Shown here one piece after another: positions 44,426-57,528 of a stretch of 64,000 nucleotides of DNA. Every line of letters begins with the position of its first letter. Within the stretch, counting starts at the first letter, position 1. A model generated the notes under the pieces. That model saw only the letters and a list, made by a program, of their open reading frames with translations, searched no databases and was not told where the DNA came from. A program made the translations under genes and the position numbers. Source of the stretch: Orientallactaga sibirica (lineage: Eukaryota; Chordata; Mammalia; Rodentia; Dipodidae); contig JAEOAD010000005.1 of the NCBI GenBank assembly GCA_036365145.1, forward strand, positions 186,001 to 250,000. Reading direction: 5' to 3'.

Positions 44426-46823
44426 GCTTGACTACTGCGTGACATGATCTCTTCTGCTTTAGATGGAATGACAGAGAGTCAGAGAGGCCAAGCCACCTCT
44501 CCAGAACACACAGTATTTCTCCTGATCCTTATCATCTCTGTCCCTCCCTGGGAAGGAGGAGACTTGTAAAGTCTGGGGATCACAGTGCTGAAGTTGGCAG
44601 ATGAGTCAGCTCCACCTCCTTTGTTCCCTGCCCCTTTCCCCTGTAGAGTAGGTCAGGGAAGATTAACTGTGCCCTGTAGGCACCATGGACAGGGGAGGCC
44701 CTGCCAGGGTCTCATGTGTGAGCATTGTTTATGCTAATGAGCTTACATGGCTGCCAAGTGTCTGAGCTGTAACACCTCAAGCAGTCCAGAATGCCCCATC
44801 ACTGTCCAGATAGGGGAAATGGAGACCAAAGAGTCCAGAGTTTGTCTCCAAGTCACTCAGATAGGAGGGAGCGCTTCATTGCTGTCCTCTTTCCTAGCTT
44901 CTGGGCTGCTTAGGACTTGCAGGTTCCATGGAGAGATGGAACTAGGGTCCCTTTCCATGGATTCCCAAGATGGCCTTGGCCTGAGCTAGGACATGATCCC
45001 TTCCTCTGGGAAGACACATGGAGTTGGGGGATGGGGAGGTCACTGATTAAAAAATAGACTGTCATGTGCATGGGGACAGGCATGCCATCACCCAGCCTCT
45101 GGCCATTTAGCTTCCCTGGGCCCAGCTGCCAAGCTCCACTCAGTTCTCCTGCTGGGGCCCCACCCACCTTGCCTGGCTCTGGGCCTGAGTCTACATGATT
45201 GCCAGCCACACACACTTCTCTGCCTCCTGCATGCCTGTCCATCCTCCAGGCAGATGGTGCTGTCACTGAGCTTGGGTGGGCCTGAAACTTGTTGGCTTCA
45301 AGCTGTGCCATGGAAGTCTGGTGTCACCACATACTGGCTGTGTGGCCTCGGGTGAGGACCTGTCTTTCTCTGGGCCTTCAGCATTGATAGCGGAATGATC
45401 TCTGCAGCTTTGGAAGCCTTCTCCAGGTTCCTTCTCTCATTTAAAGCTGGGAAAGAGTACTGGAGACCCCATATAGAGAGGTGACATGACCTGCAAAGGC
45501 CACTGAGCTGAGAGGCAGAAGAGCAGTCCATGAAGGCAGAGGAGTGATCCAGATCTTTAAAATGTCACTCCTATCCAATTGCTCTGGGCTGAGCGAGGTT
45601 TCATGGAGTCACAGAGGCGCAGCCTTCAAAGTAGGGACCTGAGCGGTGTTTTATTCATCTGCTCCTTCTCTTAAGTCACAAATGCTTGTTCAGCCCCAAC
45701 TATGATCTAGGCATGGAGGCAGGGTCATAGCCAAGTGTCTGCCCTGTGGGGGCAGAGCCAACTGACATTAAAACAAACACCAATGGTGTTGAGCTTGGAG
45801 GAGAGGCTGAGGGTGCTATGGTGGGAATGTGACCCTCCCTCCCCCAGGGCGTGAAACCTTCTCACTACCTGCAAACCTCCCAAAATATGAGAAGTGTGGC
45901 CAGAAAGGTACAGCTGAGGTGGGCAAGGGAAGAAAGGGCTCTAGGCGGGAAAAGCAGCCAGTACAAAGGCCCTCAGTTGAGAAAGGGCTCTGCACTTTGT
46001 CTGAGCTCATATGGGAGAGCCATTGAGGCTGGAATGTTAGGGAGGGTGAGGCTCCCCAAGGAAAACTGCAGTGATGGGGTTGTTCAGAGCCTGGAGCCCC
46101 AAAGGGGCTGGAAATAGACACTGGGAAAAAGGAGCCTCTCTGGAACTGTGCTTGAATGCTGGCCTGTGGCCCCCCCCTCAGCTGCTTCATGCACCTGGGG
46201 CCACCTGTTTTCTGCCTACATCATTGTGTTTGTATCTGAGAGGCAGCTGTAGCTCAAAGCCCTGAAATCGCAGTCTGTATGGATGCTTGTGTTCTGCACC
46301 CAGCTCTTGTATGCTGGTGAGTACAGCCCTTTTCTTTGGACCTCAGCTTCTCCATCTGCATAATAGGGAACGCTCTGGGTTTTCTGTGTTAAAGTAAGGC
46401 CCATGCATGCAGTTCCAGCATCACTGGAAGCTGGCTGGAAATGCACACACTTGCCACCCCTACTTCCACCCAGCCCTCTTGAGTCAGAATGTGCATTTTA
46501 ACAATGGCCCTGTGTAATTTCTATGCATTTTAGCAATGAGAAGTGCTGTTTTAGGTTTGCCCTGTTTAAACTTAAAAAATGAATGAAAACCTATAGAGTC
46601 TTCTTTCCTCTCCAGTTTTAGATTTAACCTCCCCAGACTTCTTCTTTATCCCTTGAACCCTCTAAGAGCCCTATAGCTCTGACCCATGAGGTCCCAGTCT
46701 TTGGCATCTGGAAACAAGGGCTTGGGGGGGTCGGTGCTTAATACTCCATGACCCTGTGACATCTTTCTTGCTTGTTCCCGTTTGTTGCCCCGCCTTTTTT
46801 TCCTTTGGGATCCCTGAAAAAGT

Positions 46824-47045
46824 AGCTGGGGATGGAGAGATAACTCAGCAGTTAAAATGCTTGCTCGCAAAGCCTGGTGGCCCAAGTTAAATTCCCCAGA
46901 CCCACATGAAGCCAGATGCATGAAGTGGTGCATGCATTTAGAGTTCATTTGCAGTGGCAAGAAGACCTGGCATGTCCATACGAACACACACTCTCTCCCC
47001 TACCCCCATCTCTCTTTCTCAAATAAACAAATAATTTTTAAAAAG
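46824..47045 (+). mobile_element. DIP-type SINE
   Basis: 'gctggggatggagagataactcagcagttaaaatgcttgctcgcaaagcc', 'gcatttagagttcatttgcagtggcaag', tail CAAATAAACAAATAA. Confidence 0.88.
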
Positions 47046-47331
47046 GTATCTAGTACTATTCTTAGCATGTCAGGATGGGGAGGAGAGGACATATAGGGGC
47101 ATTATTTGAGTCATCAGGATTATAGTCAGTGCTGCCAGCATGACCTTCATCAGTGTCATAGCAAGCGTGTCTCCCAGTGCTAAGCGTGGCACTGAAGTGA
47201 GAACGTGCTTGGTACTATGCAGAGAGGAGAGCAACTTTCTAGGACCCATAACCTACCCCTTTGCCCTGCCATGCCCATGCAGGACCTCTAGACCTCATGC
47301 TGGGGAGTAGGCCCCATGAAATACAGTAGTC

Positions 47332-47562
47332 AGGGGCTGAAATATAGCTCAGTGGATAGAGTGCTGCCTAGCATGCATGAAAGCCTGGGCTCAATCCCCA
47401 GCACCACAAAACCTGGCATGGTGGTGGACACCTGTCATCTCAGCATTCAGGAGGTAGAAGCAGGAGGGTCAGAAGTTCAGGGTCATTCTCAACTACATAA
47501 CAAGTTTAAGGCCAGCCTGGGATGCATGAGACCCTGATTGTAGAAAGCAAAAAGTTAAAGAA
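47332..47562 (+). mobile_element. B4-type composite SINE
   Basis: ID-like head 'ggctgaaatatagctcagtggatagagtgctgcctagcatgcatgaaagcctgggctcaatccccagcacc', then a B1-like body ending 'gccagcctgggatgcatgagaccctg'. Confidence 0.85.
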
Positions 47563-48404
47563 GAAAGGAAGGGAGGGAGGAGGGAAGGTGGCTAGAAGCC
47601 CTCGCGCACCCATTCTCCCTCTCCCTCTCTCTCTTTCCCTCTCTCTGTCTCTAATAAATAAATAAATAAATAAAAATAAAATATTTAAAAGAAAGAAGAA
47701 AGTTGCTTGGTGAAATCATTTCACTTCTTATTTATTTGGCATATGTTTACTGAGCACATGGTAGATGTGGCAGGCTGTGGATACCCTGATGAATAAAACA
47801 GGGTTCTTCATGAAGCTTGCTCATTAGTCAGTCCTCACACTCCACTGTCACTGAAGCTCATGTGCCAGACCTGATCATTGTTTACTTTGCCCATGTGTGC
47901 CTGATCCTTGTAACCATGCAGCAGGGTAGGAATTAGGTGACTGTTACAGAGGAGCAAATTGAAGCTCAGCAGTTACAAAGCTTGCTTAAAGGTCACCATG
48001 GCTCATGATATGATTGGCTAGAACAATGCAAATATTTCAGATCAAATGGTAGTAAGTAGTGCCAGGGTTTGGGGACTTTTTGCGCTGCCTAATGAGAGGG
48101 ACCTTATTGTTGCAATGAAATTAACCAGTTGAGGTTGTTCCATCCCTAGGGAACCTGGAGTTGCTGAAGAAGTCCGTTATATATGTCTAGAGTTTTCATG
48201 AACCTGAAATGAAGCTCAGCTACCCTGGGGGCTAAAGCCAAATTATATTTGAGTGGACTGGCCTGGAGGTAGCACAGTACAGGAGGCTTAGCTGAGGAGC
48301 CAGTCATGTGCTGTGAGATTCTAGGCAGGTCACTTATCCTTCTCTTTTTGTTTCTCTGTCTTCTGTCTCTTTCTCTCGCTCTTTCTTGTTAGTTTTGTTT
48401 TGTT

Positions 48405-48520
48405 TTTAATGTCAGGGGTTCATTATATAGCCCTGGCCAGACTCAAATTTGTGGCACACCTCCTGCCTCTACCTTCTGAATGTTGGCATTACAGGCATGC
48501 ACCATCACATCTAGCCTCTG
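48405..48520 (-). mobile_element. Diverged B1-type SINE
   Basis: 'caggggttcattatatagccctggccagactc ... ttctgaatgttggcattacaggcatgcaccatcacatctagcc'. Confidence 0.6.
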
Positions 48521-48671
48521 GCTCAGTTCTCTAGTCTGTAAAACAGCTTAACAATTCCTGCTCTGCCTGTACTTCTGATGGATGGAAAGTGCCAGGGAAA
48601 CATAAGTGTCGCATATAGCCAAATAATGACATATCATTAATATATGTATTTGTGCCCATAAACATACTACT

Positions 48672-48902
48672 TTTGTTCCTTTTGTTTTTGAAACAGGCTG
48701 TCATGTAGCCTATGCTGGCTATGAACTCACTATGTAGTTGAGGATGATGACCTGGAATTTTTGATCCTCCTGCCTCCACCTCCCAAGTGCTGAGATTACA
48801 GGCATGCACGACCATGTTCAGTTTATGTAGTGCTGGGGATGAGCCCAGGGTTTCATACATGCTAGGCAAGTACTCTTCCAGCTGAATTAGATCCCTAGCC
48901 CA
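48672..48902 (-). mobile_element. B4-type composite SINE, antisense
   Basis: A B1-like part ('gtgctgagattacaggcatgcacgaccatg') precedes the reverse-complemented ID-like head ('gtgctggggatgagcccagggtttcatacatgctaggcaagtactcttcc'). Confidence 0.75.
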
Positions 48903-49720
48903 TCCCTTTTACCTTTTTATTAATTTTTTAGTCAGCACACAAAAATAATAGGTTTCATTATGACATTTCACATCATTATGTATGAGTATTTATTGTTGCA
49001 CACTGCTCATATTCAACTATAGTAAAATGTATTTTTATTAACATTAGGGAGAGCACAATCTAGGCATTTGCCCATGTGTTTGCTAGCTGTAAGCTTACTG
49101 GTAACTTCATGGGCTCTAAAGTCCCCAACCTGGCTGTGCCTTGTGGTCTGATGGGTCTAGGCTGGAGCCAGAAAGTTGCATATTGAATTGCATTCTTCAG
49201 GGGTTGTGGACTACATTCAGATTTCTGATCTGGGCAGGAGAGGGAAAGGTACTTCCCAGGGCCTCACATGGGGCTGAAACCCAGGCTTCCAGATCCTGGT
49301 CTGACCTTTTCCTGCTACTTTTCAGTCATCCCAGAGCTGAGGAGAATGATGAGTGATGATGCTGATAGTGGCTGCTGATGTGTTCAGGCTGAGCTAGGCA
49401 TTTTACATGGCGTAGACTGTTTAGTTGCTATAGGAATGGGAAAGGAAACATTATCCAGAGCAACTTGATCTCCTGGCACACTTGAGCATCAGGTGGAAGA
49501 TTCTGATGTACCTCTGGAAAAGGGAGACGTGGATTTCAAAGCATACCTTCTAGCCACTCACTGTTTTCCAGAAGCATGTGCCCTTGAGATTAGAGCTGTC
49601 TGCTAACTCAGTTACCTGTAAACCTGGCAGCTGGGGGGAAAGGGCACACACCCTCCGACAAGGTATGGACCTGATGTGCATACCTCCATGCTGTCAGCTG
49701 CATGAGCACCATGTGCCTCC

Positions 49721-49764
49721 ATGTGTGTGCCTGCAGGTGGTCATGTGTGTGCCTTCAGGTGGTC
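49721..49764. repeat. 22-bp tandem duplication
   Basis: ATGTGTGTGCCTGCAGGTGG plus TC is repeated once, with one change (G to T). Confidence 0.9.
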
Positions 49765-50099
49765 AGTGTGCCCATCTTCATGTGTGTCCTGCCCCTCTAT
49801 GGAACACATCCTGTTGTGTGTCATGCAAGTTTGAAGCAGGCTGTGCCTTTGTGCGTGGATCTATGTGCTGGGGAGGATGTGCTGGCTCCAGCTGAGGTCA
49901 GTCCAGCCTTGGGAAGTGGAGGGGGATGTGGAAGGATCCCAAAGAGTGGTAGAAAGCCATTACAGAAGCCACTTTCCTTATTTGTATTATGTGCCCAATG
50001 TAGCCTCCCTCAGGATCTTATCATGAGCCACTTGCTCTGCAAGACCACTCTTGCCCTACATATGCCCACGCCTTATCCCTTGCCTCCCTCATTTCCTCA

Positions 50100-50365
50100 C
50101 TCAGAAGCTCTTTCCAGAGGACAACCTTGGTTACCATCATTACCTGTACAAACCTGCAAACCACTGTCTACCTCATGTATTCCACATCTCCTGTTCCTGC
50201 TTCACTTTTCTCCATAGCATTTGCCATCTGACTTACTTGCATATTTATTGCCTTGCTCCCCTACTAGAATAAAGAGGGTTTTTGGCTGTTAATCTTCATG
50301 TCTGTGAACAATGCCTGGCCCCTAGTTGTGTGCAATAAACATTGGTTGAATGGACAAGTCTGTGT
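50100..50365 (+). mobile_element. L2-like LINE relic
   Basis: 'aataaagagggtttttggctgttaatcttcatgtctgtgaacaatgcctggcccctagttgtgtgcaataaacattggttgaatgg' follows the L2 3' end. Confidence 0.65.
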
Positions 50366-51178
50366 ACTACTTATACCTATTTTCTCGAAAGTATCTAACT
50401 TTTTTTAAAAACTGAAATACCCACTTTATCCTCTCCCAAAGCATTTGCCTACCTGAGATCACAGGTTTGGTGTGTGTTTTCCTACATATTTGAAACTAAT
50501 GGGATCATTAAGGTGTTAAATATCAAGGTTCCACTTGAAACCCTTTTGCTTCCACTAGAGGTGGGAGGGTGCCATTCTCTGGCACACATTGGTCTGATGT
50601 AGTTTCCCCTTTGAGCAGATGGCTACTCCTTCTCTCCTGGGATTTTGCATGAGGAGTCTGCTTCTAGGTGACCTGATAGGCAGTTGCCTGGGGTTGCTGC
50701 TAGGGTCCCCTATGCAAAGGGGATGACGTGGGCAGTAAAGATGGGATGGAGCTGAGCTATGTTTGATGGGCAGAAGTATGAGGCCAGACCCAGAGAGGAC
50801 TGGTAAAGGGGGACCAGAGAAGGAAAGACACTGAGAGTCCCAACCTTGGAAAGTTCTACAGAGTCAAAGTTAACTGCTTTAGGTGTATGTAGCACTGTCA
50901 ACTTTAGAGTCATGTCTGCATCTCATTTGCTCAGCAGTTAACTCTGCAAAGCAGAGAGCATTTCTGTTTTGCTGATGAGGATGTTGAGACTCAGAGAAGC
51001 AAAGTGATTTACTAAAGGTGGTCAGTTGATGGGCACCCTACTGATTAGTAGGTTGTCTAGGGGGCAGGGATTGAAAAGCAGACATTGGAAATCCCCAGTG
51101 CACTCACTAGCCCAACACCTTGGAGAATCCCCAAACTTTTCAGAGCCTCAGTTTCCTCATCTATAAAATGGACATAGA

Positions 51179-51405
51179 GGGCTGGAGAGGTGAATCATCA
51201 GTTAGAGGCACTCACTTGAAAAGGCTGACGGCCTGGGTTCAATTCCCCAGTACTCATGTAAAGCCAGATATACAAAATGACACATGCATCTGAAGTTCAA
51301 TTGCAGTGGCAGGAGCCCCTGGCATGCTCATATTCCCTCCTTTTCTCCCTCCCCTGTGTATCTTTCTCTGTTTTCTCTTTCAAATAAATAAAAACATTTT
51401 TTGAA
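51179..51405 (+). mobile_element. DIP-type SINE
   Basis: 'ggctggagaggtgaatcatcagttagaggcactcacttg', 'ggttcaattcccc', 'catgcatctgaagttcaattgcagtgg'; tail CAAATAAATAAAAAC. Confidence 0.88.
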
Positions 51406-51492
51406 AAAAGTCTTAAATACTTAAAGTAGACATAAGAGTACTTCCTCCCTTACAGCTTGTGAGGATAAACTATCAGAAGAATGTTAATATTT

Positions 51493-51613
51493 GAGCTAGA
51501 GAGATGGCTTAGCCATTAAGGTGCTTGCTTGCGAAGCCCAAGGACCCAGGAACCTATGTAAGCCAGATGTACATGGTGGTGCATGCATCTGGAGTTGGTG
51601 TTTTTTAAAAAAA
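51493..51613 (+). mobile_element. DIP-type SINE, 3'-truncated
   Basis: The head and middle are present, but it stops after 'gcatctggagttggtg' with a short T/A run. The flanking repeat AAGAATGTTAATA occurs on both sides. Confidence 0.85.
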
Positions 51614-52389
51614 GAATGTTAATACTTAAAGGAGGAAGACATTGCACTTGAACTTAGTGAGCAGGCAGTTACCTAAGGAACAAGTTTGCCAGGCCTCTGA
51701 TAAGTTGGCTGTGGTCACCCAGCCCTCATAGCCACCAGTTATCCCAGATGGACTCCCAGCACCTTGGGCAGATGTGAACAAGCCTGAGACCCAAGAAGGC
51801 CTAGCCACCCTAAGCCCCAGTTTGAACATATGCTCCCCCTGGGAGAAGCAGCAGTTGTAGGCCTCATCCTAGGAAAGGCACTGGGCTCCACAGCTATTTA
51901 CCCCTGTGAACAAGTGGTCTCAGCTCCAGAGTGCTTGGGCCATCATTATCATTCCTTCTGTTTTTTTTTTTTTTTTTTCTAGCGGGTTATTTATTTTTCT
52001 GCAAGGAAGGAATGTGGGGAATTTACCACAAGGCTGCCCTTCATTTTTTTGGTTGCACTGTGGCCCCTGTCTATGAAAGAAGCATCAGGGACAGATGCTA
52101 CAGAGCAAAGGAGGCAGAGGGTCCTGGCTAGCAGTGAGGCTTGAGGTCCAGGGCACAGCCATGGTGTGTCTGGCCCATGGCACAAGCTTCACCATACCTA
52201 CACTCCTGTGGAATTAGACGTGGTTTACCACATGCAGCCTGGCCTCGGGGCAAGCCTGCTGGTGTATTCTGTCAAAGGTTCCTTCTCTTCAGCTGGTCTT
52301 GCTTTGGGCCACGGGGTGAGAGGGTAGGGGAGGTGGGGCAGGACTTTGACACCGTCACTTGGAATGCTTCTTATCTCTACTTTCAAGAC

Positions 52390-52520
52390 CTAGGGTAAAT
52401 GCCTTCCCCTCCAGGAAGCCTTCCTGACTGCGTCGTCCTAAGTTTCTCAGGCTCTGGGTTCTCCTGATACTTTGTGTACCATTCTACTTCACAGGCCTAC
52501 ACAACAACTTGAGGCTTTAG
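52390..52520 (+). mobile_element. L2-like fragment
   Basis: 'taaatgccttcccctccaggaagccttcctgactg' is typical of L2 middle-to-3' sequence. Confidence 0.5.
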
Positions 52521-53730
52521 CTCCCTTTCACCCCTTGACTTGCTTCTCAGTTTCCTTCTCCTCCTAGGAACCACCCTCAAAATCTCCAATCAGATTCATC
52601 TAAATCTGGAATTTGGCTCCAGGGATGAGTGATACAGCAAATATAAAGGTGTGTTGAAGCTTTGGATTGGAGGTGGGCAACTGGCCCTTTAGTCCACATT
52701 TCCTGAGACCCTCCTGCTGATGGCCTCGACTGGGCCAGGGCTATTAGAGAGGACAGAAGTAGGCGCTAGATCCCAGCTAGCACAGGACTCAAGGGAAGGT
52801 CCACATCTATGTGCAGGGCCCTTAGTATGACAGGTCCTGAGATGAAGCGAAGGGACTCAGATGATCTAAACCTGCCTGCCCCTGGCAGAGCACAAATGAG
52901 GGAAACCTCTCTTGGCTGCCCTAGCATGCCACTTTCCTGTCCCCTGGATTATCTGTATGTCCCTCCTATACTCCCAATACTTCAGTTGGGTTTTAGAGCT
53001 TGCAGGTCAGCCCTACCAGGGCCAGACTGAGAGGCAGGAGCCTGGGCTCTGACTGTGGCTCTCCATAAACCCTCTGCTTCAGTAGCTGTTACCCTAAGCC
53101 TGAACCCGCTGCTCTCTGCCTACCATTTATAAGTTTCTAGAATCTACAAATTACAGATTAGTGATTCGGCCAGTAGATCATGCAAGATGAATGTTGGGGC
53201 CCTAGAAATCCTAACAATGCTTTTTCTTCCTTCAGGAATAAGTGCTAGCCAGATCTCATCACTATCTCCCTCTTCTTCCATCTCTGCCCTGCTTACTCCC
53301 CATCTGTTACTGGCCTGGAGATGGAGAACCTGCCTCTTTCCCGTGTGTCTGAGCGTTCTCTCCTGCTATCTCCTATGAGGTTTGCTCGTACTCCAAGGCT
53401 AGGCTGAGCAGAGGGTGAGCACTGAGCTTGAAGTCCGGGTGGTCTGAGCTGAGTTTCTTAGAAGTGGCAGCTGGGCTCGATCTGGGAGAGGAAAGTGAGC
53501 TCCACAGATGGAAGGCTTGGAGCAGCTGGACTGCCCTGTGTACACCCTGCTCCACCCCTGGCCAAATGTGAGGACTGGGGTGAGCTAGCTAGTTCACGGT
53601 ACCTTATTTTCCTCATTTCTAAGCTAGCCATCAAGGGACCTCCTTTAGAACTTGCTGTGAGGATTCAAGGAAGGACATGAGAGCCCTTTCCTTTTAGCAT
53701 CTGGTGCTCAGTAGTGAAAGAGTTGGTCAT

Positions 53731-53941
53731 GGGCTGGGGAGATTGCCCAGTGGTTAAAGGTACTTGCTAGTGCAAAGCCTGCCAACCCAGGTTCCATTCC
53801 CCAGTACCCACATAAAGCCATCAGATTCACCAAATAACACATGCATCTGGAGTTTGTTTGCAGCGGCAAGAGGCCCTGATGTGCCTATTCTCTCTTTCTC
53901 TCTCTCTCTCTGCAAATAAAGAAAAAGCAAATAAAATAAAA
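53731..53941 (+). mobile_element. DIP-type SINE
   Basis: 'gggctggggagattgcccagtggttaaagg', 'ggttccattcccc', 'catctggagtttgtttgcagcggcaagagg'; flanks AAAGAGTTGGTCATG and AAAGAGTTAGCCATG. Confidence 0.9.
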
Positions 53942-54686
53942 AGAGTTAGCCATGCAGAGGAGTTATGTCCCTGACCTACAAGCTGAGTGAGGAGATCCAG
54001 ACCCTGACTGCCACAAAGCAAAGTAAGGGACACGTTGGTGCCTAAAGGTAAACAGCCCAGAGAAAGGATGGTGCATGCCCTATGCTACACCCCAAGCTTG
54101 GCCTCTGGCTGGCTTTCCATGACTGCTGTGACTCAGTATCTTCTCTGAAGTAGAAATAAGGGTGCTGCTGGCTGTCAGAGGCTTCTATGAAGGTAAGTTA
54201 AGCAGGGACCTGTTATAGTACATAGTATGTGGCAAACAGTCTCTGAAGGGTTACTGAGAAGTGAATAGTGCCTGGGTGGTACAAATTCAATGGTGATGGT
54301 CAGAAAGGGCTTTTAGAAGGGGTGGTCACACTTGAGGTAGGCAGTGGATTGAAACAATAGAAAGGATGGGAAACAGAAAGGTCACAGTTAGAAAAATCTG
54401 TGCATCCGTGCCCCAGGCAGGAGCTTACAGGGTAAAAGTGGGAACCTGGAGCTATTGTTGGCTCCAGAGAGAAGGATACAGATTCAGGGGCTCACCCATT
54501 TGGGCAAGCCTTGCTGTTAGGGTGGGTCCTTGAATACCAGAGCAAAGAGGACTCTTCTGGCTCCCCCATATCCTGAGGATATATAGCTCAATTTTTTGAG
54601 CAGGAGAAAAGCACGAATGGAGCTGGTGAAGATGGCTGCGTGGGGTGGGTTGATAGGCGGGGGAGAGACTGGAGGTGGAGAGGCCA

Positions 54687-54908
54687 TTTAAAAGGAGGTT
54701 GCAAAATCAGTTTTCCTGATAAAGAGCTGGGCTGAGTCATCTGTGGAGGAGAGAATTCATATCCAGCTCCTCCTGGTGCTGTTGAGGTGGGATTTTCCTG
54801 TCTTGTCAGCCAGGCGCTTGGCTGTCTTTCCCAGAGGCTTTGAGAACCGAAGCCGGCAGTTGGAGGAGCATCCCAGAGAAGCTGGGCTGCAGGGAGGACC
54901 CAGTCAGA
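54687..54908 (+). promoter_or_regulatory. SYNPO: Second candidate promoter and first exon in the SYNPO intron
   Basis: A TTTAAAA at 54687-54693 stands roughly 30 nt before an ATG-free stretch that ends in overlapping donors: AGA|GTGAGT (GT at 54909) and TGA|GTAAGC (GT at 54913). The stretch has little repeat content and no in-frame coding signal. It resembles a tissue-specific TATA-type first exon, but the motif combination could arise by chance. It would splice to 63572. Confidence 0.25.
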
Positions 54909-56008
54909 GTGAGTAAGCTGAGCACTCAGAGGGGCCCTTGAGGTCTGGGGCATGCGGCATCCCCTCTTTGGGCTGGATTTTTCCCTCTAGGCACTAAGGC
55001 AAAGGCATATGGGGCCTCTGTGAGTCTGTTGGTGGCAAAGTTGGAGCTGGGCCTGGGTGTCCCCATTTCTATCCCTGTGTCCCTGTGGCCTACAGTCCTT
55101 TTGTCCACCTAAGGGTGGATGGTTTGGTGGACTGCAGCTGTAGTTCGACTGCACTCACCATGTTTGTGGCGTGCATAGAGAACTCCCTGGGGTCTTGTCA
55201 TTTCCTCCACTGCAGGGAGGATGCAAAAGGCAGGGCTGGCAAGGCAGACAGACCATTACTCAGACCTCCTCATCTTCCTGTCCCAGTCAAGCTAGAGATT
55301 GTACAGTGCTGGCCATTGGGTCCTTCCTCACCCCAGCAGGGGGGTAGTTAACCCAGCCTGTTTACCTGTTCTATTGCCACAATAGACTGCCTCACGCCAG
55401 TCTGTGTTCCCACCACACCCTGACTGGATACATCCAGTGATGGCATTAGTGTAATTTAGCTTTTCCTTGAATTTCTGGTGTACCCACCTTCTACTGTGGC
55501 CTCCCTTCCTCTGCTCCAGTCCCTTCCTTTGGTTTCTTAGTCCAGACCAGCCTGGTAATGGACAGAACAGACAGATGGTCAGACCATGATAAGAAGAGAA
55601 AGGGTTTGTCTTTGGTCAGTGCAAAACTAGAATTGAGGGTCTTCTGACTCCCAAACTTAAGATCTTCCCACTTGTCATACCCTACCAATCATTTCTGTCC
55701 ATCAAGTCATCCTTAGAGGAAGAAGGGTTAGAAGGCACAAGTTATAGGCAGCTGAAGGGGCATTAATCATGACATGAGGAAAACAAGAGGACTCTGCAGA
55801 CTATGGACCAGGACCCCTGGACCCTTTCATAATGCCGCTCCCTCTGAAACCCCCGTCTGTAAGGGACAATGGTTAACAGCCAGACTTTCTAAATTTTGAA
55901 TCCCAGCTCTGCCACTTACAAGTAGTGGGTGGGTATCTCTGGGAGAATTAAGAATATTACCTTGTGGAATTGTGAAGATGAACAAAATGGTAAGAATGTG
56001 AAGTGCAG

Positions 56009-56053
<45 letters not shown>

Positions 56054-56065
56054 ATATATATATAA
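56009..56065. repeat. (AT)n microsatellite
   Basis: AT run interrupted once by ATT near 56041. Self-complementary along its length. Confidence 0.95.
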
Positions 56066-57477
56066 TCAGTGTTAGCTACTGATCCATGTGGGAGAAATTG
56101 GTACACACAGCATGGCCATCTTCCCCAAGGTGATGCTTAGCCTCTGTGTCCCTCCTCCACTCTAGGCTCTGCCCTATTCCTTCAGGGCTCCTGACCCAAT
56201 GTCTAGTGCTCTCTATATAGGGTTGCCCCGCTAGGCTTAGACTGAGGGTCTGTATCAGGATTTGTACAGGTGTGGGCCGCAGCCAGGGATTCTGAGCCTC
56301 GTGGCCCTTGGCCACCTCCTATCTCTCTGACACCAGGGAGCACAATCTTAGATCAGGTGGCTATTTTTAATTTATGACAAGAGACCCTGGGGTGCCTTAG
56401 GTTGGTCAAGCTAACCTAACCCCCAACTTGTTTGTTTGTGCAGGGTGTTAAAAATCACTGGGCTTATTGGCTGGATCTGGTCCAAACCTCCTGCTGGATT
56501 CCTTTTCTGTGGCAACCCTGCAGCTGATGTGTACACTCTCCTGGGAGGGAGAGCTTACTCCCCTCAGGCTCTTTCTGCAGCTGCTCTTGTCCCAGAACAG
56601 GAGCTTTGGGGCCACTTGAATCTCAGATGGGGGGGTGGTCATCTATGGTAGGTCAAGCTATGAGTGGAGGCCAGATGGGAGTCAGCAGACAAGAGTCCTG
56701 GGCCACCTCCTTCTTTGTGACCTTTCCCTTCCTGAGCTTTCCAGGCCAGTTTGTCCCCAAGGGCCCTTCATACTAGCATTTAAGGCTTTTTACAACTCAT
56801 GGTCAGTTGGAGCTGGAACTGAAACAGGGCAGTAAGGAGAGATGCAGCCAACATGCAGGGACCTGGAGAGGTCTGATTGCTGGGAGCTCTCCCCTGAGAA
56901 CCATGTGAACCCAGCTCCTTCTTCTCGGCTCTGTGATGTTGAGCAGCTCATTGTACTGCAACACAATGGGCATAATCCTATTTTGTACTTTGTAGGGTTA
57001 CTGTGAGACTTAAGTAATCTATGTGAAGTGCATGTCTAGGTATGCAATAAGTGCCTACCCAATATTGGATGACGATGCTACAAGTGTTTCATGGGATATA
57101 GTTTGTATCTGCGACTCTTTGCATAGTTGTCAGGCTAGAAGCAGAACGCTGTCCACCTGTGCGGCCCTGGGGAGCAGAGCCACTCCAGTCAGTGGAAGTT
57201 ACTGTGAGCACTTCATAGCAGAATATGTACTAGTGAAGGCACTCAGTCCTCAGAGTAGTGAGACCATGTCAGTTGGATGTGTAAACAGAGATTTGCACAC
57301 ACAGGGGTATGGTTTTGGAAGATGCCAAAATTGAACTTCCAAACAGCCACTTCTCAGATTCTGTCATTTAGAGCTATAAGCACTGCTTCCCCATAACTTT
57401 GGAGTTCCCTGTTATGTGAACTTCAGGACACAATGTAGTGATTCTGCTCTGCTGGAAGATCTGTGCCCACCCCACCC

Positions 57478-57479
57478 CC

Positions 57480-57525
<46 letters not shown>
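57478..57525. repeat. (CA)n microsatellite
   Basis: About 23 CA units. Confidence 0.95.
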
Positions 57526-57528
<3 letters not shown>

